Shown: positions 6,091 through 10,924 of the stretch, one piece after another
Layout: each line of letters opens with the position of its first letter
Numbering within the stretch: position 1 is the stretch's first letter
DNA from: Thermoleophilaceae bacterium
Lineage (GTDB): Bacteria; Actinomycetota; Thermoleophilia; Solirubrobacterales; JACPNS01
Assembly: GCA_016463365.1 (NCBI GenBank)
Contig: JAEMRJ010000076.1
Location: 1-10,924 of the forward strand
Length of the DNA: 10,924 bases
Direction: 5' to 3'
The notes under the pieces: generated by a model
Databases searched by the model: none
The model's input: the letters and a program-made list of their open reading frames with translations, nothing else
Told to the model about the DNA's origin: nothing
Translations under genes and position numbers: made by a program

Positions 6091-6096
6091 ATTGTA
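6091..6096 (-). promoter_or_regulatory. Candidate -10 element of the oxidase-like operon
   Basis: TACAAT (5 of 6 to TATAAT) on the minus strand, ending 9 bases before the TTG start at 6081. Transcription starting 6-8 bases downstream would give a leader of only a few bases or none. No good -35 sequence is seen at the expected spacing. The divergent gap here is 45 bases, so it must also serve the plus-strand gene, for which TACAGA at 6116-6121 is a weak candidate. Confidence 0.35.
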
Positions 6097-6126
6097 TCTA
6101 TTCGCTGGACGGCCATACAGAATCGT

Positions 6127-7395
6127 GTGGGTCGGACATGCGAAGTGCGCCTGCGCATGCCGGTTGGTCGCGGCGGGGGCGATCTATATGATCGCGAAAT
6201 CTCCCCGGATTCAGACTCCCCGCACCCAAAAGAGTTCGACGACGCCATCGATGACGTTGTCGACGAACTGCTCGACCAAAAAGACGACGAGGGCGGAGAT
6301 GATCAGGTCGAGCAGGCCTGGGAAGTCTTCAAGACTCAGTTCTTCAGCAGGCGCACGCTGTTTGCCGCGGTCGCCTTCATCGTGCTGGTGCTGGCCTTTC
6401 TTTACGGCGTGCTTCCGCAGTTGCCGGGCCTTCAGGACAGTCTTCGTACGGTCCAGGAAGAAGGTGATCGCACCTGGCTCGCCGTGGCCTTCTGTATGGA
6501 ACTGCTCTCCTACGCTTCCTACATCTGGCTTTTCCGCGCTGTGTTCATCGCACAGATTCCGGTGATCGGCTGGCTCGGCAGCTACCGGATCTCGATGGCC
6601 GGCGTGGCCGCCACCCGACTTTTCGGTGCAGCGGGCGCGGGCGGGATTGCGCTGACCTTCTGGGCCGTGCGCAAGGCGGGCATGGGCAAGCGGATGTCGG
6701 TCAGCTATCTCGTCGCGTTCTACGTGATCCTCTACGGCATCTTCATGATCGCGCTCGTGGTCGATGGCGTGCTGCTGCGAACCGGAGCAATTCCTGGCGC
6801 TGCGCCGTTCGCTGTCACGGTCATTCCGGCGATCTTTGGCGGATTGGTGATCTCGATCTTCCTGTTGGCGCTGCTGGTTCCGGGGAATCTCGAGCATCTC
6901 GCCGAGCGCTGGTCGACGGGCAGCGGCCGCGTGGCGAACATCGCCCGCAAGCTCGCCGCAGTGCCGGCACTGATCGGCCAGGGCACGCGCGTCGGCATCG
7001 GCCTGGTGCGCAAGGGCGATCTCGGGCTGCTCGGCGCGCTCGGCTGGTGGGCATTTGACATCGCGACGCTCTGGGCCTGCTTCAAGGCGTTCGGCGACTC
7101 GCCGACCATGGGCGTTCTGATCATGGGCTACTTCGTCGGCATGATCGCCAACATCATCCCGACGCCGGGCGGCGTCGGTGCTGTCGAGGGCGGCATGATC
7201 GGCACCTATCTGGCGTTCGGCGTCGGGCTCGGAAGCGCAACCGCGGCGGTACTTGCCTACCGCGTGTTCGCATTTCTGATGCCGACCATCCCCGGCGTGA
7301 TTGCGTTCATCGGGCTGCGTGGAACCGTTGCCGACTGGCAGCCGGAAGGCGCTACTATACAAAGTAAAGTGACACCCGTGGAGATGCAGCAATGA
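6127..7395 (+). CDS. Flippase-like integral membrane protein (LPG synthase TM / UPF0104 family)
   Basis: A 422-residue polytopic protein resembling the membrane domain of lysylphosphatidylglycerol synthases and the AglD-like family, thought to move or modify lipids in the cytoplasmic membrane. The family signature is at residues 342-355, NIIPTPGGVGAVEG, with the conserved Glu at 354. The earlier loop R164-L-F-G-A-A-G-A-G-G-I is also typical. About eight membrane spans run from residue 78 to 397. There is no soluble acyltransferase domain, so it is the stand-alone form with unknown substrate. A soluble acidic N-terminus (about 36-67, rich in Asp and Glu) precedes the first helix. The start is uncertain: GTG 6127, GTG 6145 or ATG 6157, none with a clear ribosome site. 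The stop overlaps the trxB start as ATGA, so the two genes are coupled. Confidence 0.85.
   Translation: MGRTCEVRLRMPVGRGGGDLYDREISPDSDSPHPKEFDDAIDDVVDELLDQKDDEGGDDQVEQAWEVFKTQFFSRRTLFAAVAFIVLVLAFLYGVLPQLPGLQDSLRTVQEEGDRTWLAVAFCMELLSYASYIWLFRAVFIAQIPVIGWLGSYRISMAGVAATRLFGAAGAGGIALTFWAVRKAGMGKRMSVSYLVAFYVILYGIFMIALVVDGVLLRTGAIPGAAPFAVTVIPAIFGGLVISIFLLALLVPGNLEHLAERWSTGSGRVANIARKLAAVPALIGQGTRVGIGLVRKGDLGLLGALGWWAFDIATLWACFKAFGDSPTMGVLIMGYFVGMIANIIPTPGGVGAVEGGMIGTYLAFGVGLGSATAAVLAYRVFAFLMPTIPGVIAFIGLRGTVADWQPEGATIQSKVTPVEMQQ
7328..7358 (+). promoter_or_regulatory. Possible internal promoter for trxB
   Basis: Near the end of the flippase-like gene an AT-rich patch contains TACTAT at 7353-7358, with TTGCCG at 7328-7333 (19-base spacer, a little long). 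A start near 7365 would give trxB a leader of about 27 bases containing GGAG at 7380-7383, eight bases before the ATG. The low-GC patch stands out in this coding region, but the promoter is only suggested. Confidence 0.28.
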
Positions 7396-8339
7396 GCGAC
7401 AACCAGTTCGAAATCGTAATAGTCGGAGCCGGACCTGCGGGGCTTTCAGCCGCGCTCTACGCCGGGCGCTCGATGGTCAAGACGCTCGTGCTCGAGCGGG
7501 GCGCGACCGGTGGCCAGCTGTGGAACACAGCCGAAGTCGACAATTTCCCCGGAATCCCTGACACGACCGGGCCCGATCTGGCGCACCGGTTCGAAGAGCA
7601 CGCCAAGAAGTTCGGCGCCGAATTCGAGTACGGGAACGTCACGAATATCGCCCGGGACGGCGAGGGTTTCGTGCTCACGACCGACGATGATCAGACCTAT
7701 CGGGCCGACGCGGTGATCGTCACTGTCGGCGGTGAGGCCCGGAAGCTCGGGGTTCCCGGCGAGCAGGAGCTCTCGGGAATGGGCGTCTCCTACTGCGCGG
7801 TTTGCGACGGCGCGTTTTTCAAAGACAAGCCGATTGCGGTGGTCGGCGGCGGTGACTCGGCCCTGGAAGAGGGCGAGTACCTCACGCGCTTCGGATCGAA
7901 GGTCTATCTGGTCCACCGCCGCGACGCGTTTCGCGCATCGCCGACGCTCGTCGAGAATTTCGATTCGAGCGACAAGACCGAAAAGGTGCTCAACTCGGTT
8001 GTTGAGGAGATCGTCGGCAACGACAAAGTGACCGGACTGCGCGTGAAGAACACTGAAACAGGCGCAGTCAGCGAGCTTCCGGTGGAAGCGGTTTTCCCGT
8101 TTGTCGGGTTCACCCCGCACTCAGCGATTTTCGATGAGGGCCTGGTTGAGACCGATGAGAGCGGCCACATCGTCACCGATCAGAAAATGGAGACAAAGAC
8201 GCCGGGCCTGTTCGCGGCCGGCGACGTTCGATCGCAGTTCACGCGGCAGATCTCAAACGCCGTCGGCGATGCGACGATCGCTGCGCTCGCGGCTGCGGCG
8301 CACGTCGCCGAGGTCAGGCGGGCGGCTACGCCCGCCTAA
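7392..8339 (+). CDS. trxB: Thioredoxin reductase
   Basis: Low-molecular-weight flavoprotein that uses NADPH to reduce thioredoxin in the cytoplasm. The protein is 315 residues, the usual length. The FAD-binding Rossmann motif is GAGPAG (12-17) and GGQLWNT (40-46) follows. The redox-active disulfide is C135-A-V-C138 followed by DG; the family more often has C-A-T-C. The NADPH-binding motif is GGGDSALEEGEYL (152-164), with HRR at 175-177 for the 2'-phosphate. The second FAD motif, TPGLFAAGDVRSQ, is near the C-terminus. The ATG at 7392 has GGAG at 7380-7383 and overlaps the preceding stop. No thioredoxin gene is in the window. The stop TAA (8337-8339) overlaps the stop of the convergent gene, inside a strong hairpin. 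Confidence 0.97.
   Translation: MSDNQFEIVIVGAGPAGLSAALYAGRSMVKTLVLERGATGGQLWNTAEVDNFPGIPDTTGPDLAHRFEEHAKKFGAEFEYGNVTNIARDGEGFVLTTDDDQTYRADAVIVTVGGEARKLGVPGEQELSGMGVSYCAVCDGAFFKDKPIAVVGGGDSALEEGEYLTRFGSKVYLVHRRDAFRASPTLVENFDSSDKTEKVLNSVVEEIVGNDKVTGLRVKNTETGAVSELPVEAVFPFVGFTPHSAIFDEGLVETDESGHIVTDQKMETKTPGLFAAGDVRSQFTRQISNAVGDATIAALAAAAHVAEVRRAATPA
8316..8337. terminator. Nine-base-pair hairpin over the trxB stop
   Basis: AGGCGGGCG-GCTA-CGCCCGCCT is a perfect, very GC-rich stem with a four-base loop. It includes the first base of the trxB stop codon and two bases of the opposing stop. There is no T run on either exit side (four A bases follow on the plus strand), so it would be a U-less bidirectional terminator or a stabilising 3' structure. 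The loop sequence GCTA is the same as in the hairpin at 2033-2054. Confidence 0.45.
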
Positions 8340-9076
8340 AAGCCGGGGTAGGGACCGAACGGCGCGGCCGGCGCGTATTGCGGGTATTGCGGGTAGCTGT
8401 ACTGCTGCGGCTGAGGCATGAACTGCACCGGCTGCGAATACTGGTGGGGCATCGCCGGGTACGGCGGCTGCGGGGCCCAGGGCTGCTGCGGCATGAACTG
8501 TGGTTGTTGCAGCTGCTGTGGCGGCTGGGCCATCAGCGTCACGAACGCCACGTACTGCTGCATCGGCATCGGCGGCGGCATGAAGCCCTGCATCTGCGGC
8601 TGGACGGCGAACGGTGGCGCCGAGTAGAACGGGAAGGTCGTGGGTTGAACGCCGTAGGCAGAGGGGCCGGCCTGAATCGGCTGGGGGCTGAGCGACTGAC
8701 CGGGAATTATCGGGGTGACCTGCAGCGCGGCCTGGAGCGAGGCGTTGGTCGGAAGCGCGATCAGAGGAGTGACCGGGCGACGTCGCCGGACCGGGGCCAC
8801 CGGGATCTGCGCGCTGGTCGGAAGCGGCTGCTGTTCTCCGGCGCGTCGGGAGATCGGGTCGGGGTGGCGCACCGCTTCACCCTGCATCGCCGGCGGAACG
8901 AGCGAAAGCAGCGGCGTGTCGCCGATCGGCGTGACCGGCGCAAAGCCGGCTGCCGGCGTTGCCGGGCGCGGCGATGCGGATCCGGCGGGGTCGTTGGGGA
9001 GCGGTTGCATAAGACTTCTGTGGTGATTCTGACCGACGACGGTCGCGAGTGCGCCGTCTTGAATGGTTTCGTCCAA
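8336..9076 (-). CDS. Pro/Gln-rich low-complexity protein
   Basis: A 246-residue protein of no recognised family. The N-terminal half is Pro/Ala-rich with a basic patch RRRR at about 97-100. The C-terminal half is dominated by Pro, Gln, Tyr, Met and Phe with short repeats such as YPQYPQY and ends in FGPYPGF. It is predicted disordered, with no clear signal peptide or membrane span. A GC-rich third codon position in this frame supports it over the Arg-rich opposite frame. The start is unclear: TTG 9076 gives the full length, ATG 9010 gives 224 residues, and neither has a good ribosome site. A 9-base tandem repeat at 8375-8392 encodes the YPQ repeats. It is convergent with trxB, with overlapping stops, and divergent from aconitase. 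Its function is unknown. Confidence 0.6.
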   Translation of the reverse strand: MDETIQDGALATVVGQNHHRSLMQPLPNDPAGSASPRPATPAAGFAPVTPIGDTPLLSLVPPAMQGEAVRHPDPISRRAGEQQPLPTSAQIPVAPVRRRRPVTPLIALPTNASLQAALQVTPIIPGQSLSPQPIQAGPSAYGVQPTTFPFYSAPPFAVQPQMQGFMPPPMPMQQYVAFVTLMAQPPQQLQQPQFMPQQPWAPQPPYPAMPHQYSQPVQFMPQPQQYSYPQYPQYAPAAPFGPYPGF

Positions 9077-9155
9077 TCTGGCAGCGCGGTTTAGTCGGCG
9101 GGAGCAGAAATGCGCGCAAGGCGGCGTTCAGGCTGCGTGTAGGATCTGGCCGAAC
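9077..9155. other. Divergent gap between Pro/Gln-rich gene and aconitase
   Basis: Seventy-nine bases that must hold the promoter of aconitase and perhaps that of the opposite gene. TAGGAT at 9140-9145 fits the TANNNT -10 form, 10 bases before the aconitase GTG. Its AGGA also lies 11 bases from the GTG and could act as a ribosome site instead. No -35 or clear operator palindrome was found. Confidence 0.3.
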
Positions 9156-10924
9156 GTGAGCAACGACCCCCTCCAGACTCTCGACAGCTTCAGCACCCCT
9201 GCGGGTGAGGGGTCGTTCTATTCATTGCCGAAGCTCGAGGCCGCAGGTTTCGGGCCGATCTCGCGACTTCCGGTCAGCATCCGCATCGTGCTCGAAGCCG
9301 TCCTGCGCAACTGCGACGGCAAGCGCATCACCGAGGAACACGTCCGGCAGCTCGCCAACTGGAGCGCCAACGGTGAGCGCACCGACGAGATCCCATTTGT
9401 CGTCGCGCGAATCGTGCTGCAGGACTTCACCGGCGTTCCGTTACTCGTCGACCTTGCTGCGATGCGCTCGGCAGTCGATCGTATGGGCAAGGATCCGAAG
9501 GTCATCGAGCCGCTGGTTCCCGTGGACCTCGTCATCGACCACTCGGTGCAGGTTGACTTCTCCTCGACCGGTGCGTCATTTGAGCGCAACATGGCGATGG
9601 AGTTCAAGCGCAACCGCGAGCGTTACGAGTTTCTCAAGTGGGGCATGCAGGCCTTCGAGGCCTTCAAGGTCGTGCCCAGCGGTATCGGCATCGTCCACCA
9701 GGTCAATCTTGAGTACCTCGCCCAGTGCGTGCTCGAGCGTGACGGCATCCACTTCCCGGACACGCTCGTCGGAACCGACTCCCACACCACGATGATCAAC
9801 GGCATCGGCGTGGTTGGCTGGGGCGTCGGCGGTATCGAGGCCGAGGCCGGAATGCTCGGCCAGCCCGTCTACTTCCTCACGCCCGACGTCGTCGGTGTCG
9901 AGCTGACCGGCGCGCTTCACGAGGGTGTCACCGCAACCGACATGGTGCTGCGCGTCACCGAAATGTTGCGCGCCCAGGGCGTCGTCGGAAAGTTCGTCGA
10001 GTTCTACGGCGAAGGCGCAGAAACGCTCTCGCTCCCGGACCGCGCCACGATCAGCAACATGGCGCCCGAGTACGGCGCGACGATGGGATTCTTCCCCTAC
10101 GACGAACGCTCAACCGAGTACATGCGCCTGACCGGCCGCACGGAAGAGCAGATCGAGACCGTCGAGAACTACTTCAAGGCCCAGGGACTGTTCGGCATCC
10201 CGAAGGCCGGCGAGATCGATTACTCCGTGGATCTCTCACTCGATCTCGACACGATCGAGCCGAGCGTTTCAGGACCCAAGCGCCCGCAGGACCGCATCGA
10301 CCTGAAAAACCTGAAGAGCCGCTTTGTCGAGCTCTTCCAGGCGCCGACGACTGAGTCCGGCTACGGCAAGGCCGCCGAAGAACTGAACAAAGTCTTCCCC
10401 AGTGACGTCGGTCTGCCTGATGACGAGGCCCACGGCACGAACGGCGGTGGCACAGAAGACGACGACATCGACGAATCTGACTCGTCGGCCGCGCTTGATT
10501 CTCAGGAGGAGATGGTTGCCAACCGCCCGACAGCGGACCTGCTGCAGCTTGAAGACCTGACCGACCAGGAGCGCGTCGACGTCGACCTGCACCACGGCGA
10601 TGTGCTGATCGCGGCAATCACATCCTGCACGAACACTTCAAATCCCTCGGTCATGCTCGCCGCCGGGCTTGTCGCCAAGAAAGCCGTCGAGAAGGGCCTG
10701 ACCGTCGGTCCGGCCGTGAAGACTTCGTTGGCACCGGGATCGCGCGTGGTCAGCGACTACCTCGATCAGACCGGGCTGCAGACCTACCTCGACGAGCTCG
10801 GCTTCAACCTCGTGGGCTACGGCTGCACGACCTGCATCGGCAACTCCGGTCCGCTCGACGCCGGCCTCGAGGCGACGATCGTCGACAACGACGTGATCGC
10901 AGCCAGCGTGCTCAGCGGAAACCG
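9156..10924 (+). CDS. acnA: Aconitate hydratase A, N-terminal two thirds
   Basis: TCA-cycle enzyme that isomerises citrate to isocitrate through a [4Fe-4S] cluster. 589 codons are present; the C-terminal swivel domain is beyond the right edge. Visible motifs are [21 protein letters not shown] (206-226, key residues D208, H210, G226), SCTNTSNPS with cluster Cys C491, and [14 protein letters not shown] with C557 and C560. These three cysteines fall about 55 positions later than in E. coli AcnA or IRP1. This is explained by an acidic, low-complexity insertion at about residues 420-470, rich in Asp, Glu, Ser and Gly. Mycobacterial and related aconitases are also long, so this fits an actinobacterium. 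The GTG 9156 start gives [12 protein letters not shown], a normal N-terminus for the family. IRP-like RNA binding is known for some members but cannot be judged here. Confidence 0.96.
   Translation, partial: MSNDPLQTLDSFSTPAGEGSFYSLPKLEAAGFGPISRLPVSIRIVLEAVLRNCDGKRITEEHVRQLANWSANGERTDEIPFVVARIVLQDFTGVPLLVDLAAMRSAVDRMGKDPKVIEPLVPVDLVIDHSVQVDFSSTGASFERNMAMEFKRNRERYEFLKWGMQAFEAFKVVPSGIGIVHQVNLEYLAQCVLERDGIHFPDTLVGTDSHTTMINGIGVVGWGVGGIEAEAGMLGQPVYFLTPDVVGVELTGALHEGVTATDMVLRVTEMLRAQGVVGKFVEFYGEGAETLSLPDRATISNMAPEYGATMGFFPYDERSTEYMRLTGRTEEQIETVENYFKAQGLFGIPKAGEIDYSVDLSLDLDTIEPSVSGPKRPQDRIDLKNLKSRFVELFQAPTTESGYGKAAEELNKVFPSDVGLPDDEAHGTNGGGTEDDDIDESDSSAALDSQEEMVANRPTADLLQLEDLTDQERVDVDLHHGDVLIAAITSCTNTSNPSVMLAAGLVAKKAVEKGLTVGPAVKTSLAPGSRVVSDYLDQTGLQTYLDELGFNLVGYGCTTCIGNSGPLDAGLEATIVDNDVIAASVLSGN

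Noticed and set aside
6211..7392. Minus-strand 393-codon ORF opposite the flippase-like gene
   Set aside because: It is rich in His, Arg, Asp and Glu with no domain, and lies opposite a clear membrane protein family member.
7446..8120. Minus-strand 224-codon ORF opposite trxB
   Set aside because: It is antisense to an unmistakable thioredoxin reductase and has no recognisable motif.
8378..9094. Plus-strand 238-codon Arg/Leu-rich ORF
   Set aside because: Its composition is typical of the antisense of a GC-rich Pro/Gln gene; the minus frame has the more natural protein and codon pattern.
9205..9795. Plus-strand 196-codon Ser/Arg-rich ORF
   Set aside because: It is a shifted frame within aconitase, which shows clear motifs through the same bases.
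1..10924. CRISPR arrays, tRNA or rRNA genes, insertion sequences
   Set aside because: No regularly spaced direct repeats, cloverleaf-like segments, transposase motifs or terminal inverted repeats were seen.

Overview
The window is GC-rich, densely packed bacterial DNA with many GTG and TTG starts. The cytochrome oxidase sequence style, the long actinobacterial-type aconitase and the short gaps suggest an actinobacterium. A deep lineage such as Thermoleophilia is a guess that I cannot prove from sequence alone.

Layout. 1-1402 (minus): a conventional aa3-type cytochrome c oxidase pair, subunit II (complete, all CuA ligands present) followed by subunit I (only its N-terminal third lies inside the window). 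1403-1629: a regulatory gap with a hairpin next to the coxII ribosome site, a widely spaced inverted repeat and a candidate promoter. 1630-2040 (plus): a two-CBS-domain protein. 2043-6081 (minus): a second oxidase-like operon reading coxB-like, coxA-like (4-base overlap), ctaB (heme O synthase), a 36-residue single-span peptide, and an 81-residue two-span subunit-IV-like protein. 6127-8339 (plus): a flippase-like membrane protein coupled by a 4-base overlap to thioredoxin reductase. 8336-9076 (minus): a Pro/Gln-rich low-complexity protein whose stop overlaps that of trxB. 9156-10924 (plus): aconitase A, running off the right edge.

The most striking content is the second oxidase operon. Its subunit I and II homologues are full-length, open and keep the fold-defining motifs, but have lost almost every metal-ligating residue. 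The subunit II homologue has none of the CuA ligands. The subunit I homologue keeps one CuB histidine and the neighbouring tyrosine but lacks the other five heme and CuB histidines, the K-channel lysine, the active-site glutamate and the Mg-site residues. The conventional subunit II in the same window serves as an internal control for the alignment. This looks like a maintained, non-catalytic ('metal-less') heme-copper oxidase-like complex encoded with a heme-O synthase and two tiny membrane proteins. I know of no description of such a system. Its function (assembly factor, supercomplex scaffold, ion pathway or other) is open.

Smaller points: hairpins with a GCTA loop sit over the stop codons of both convergent gene pairs, and the peptide after ctaB is in the same frame as ctaB, one stop codon away.
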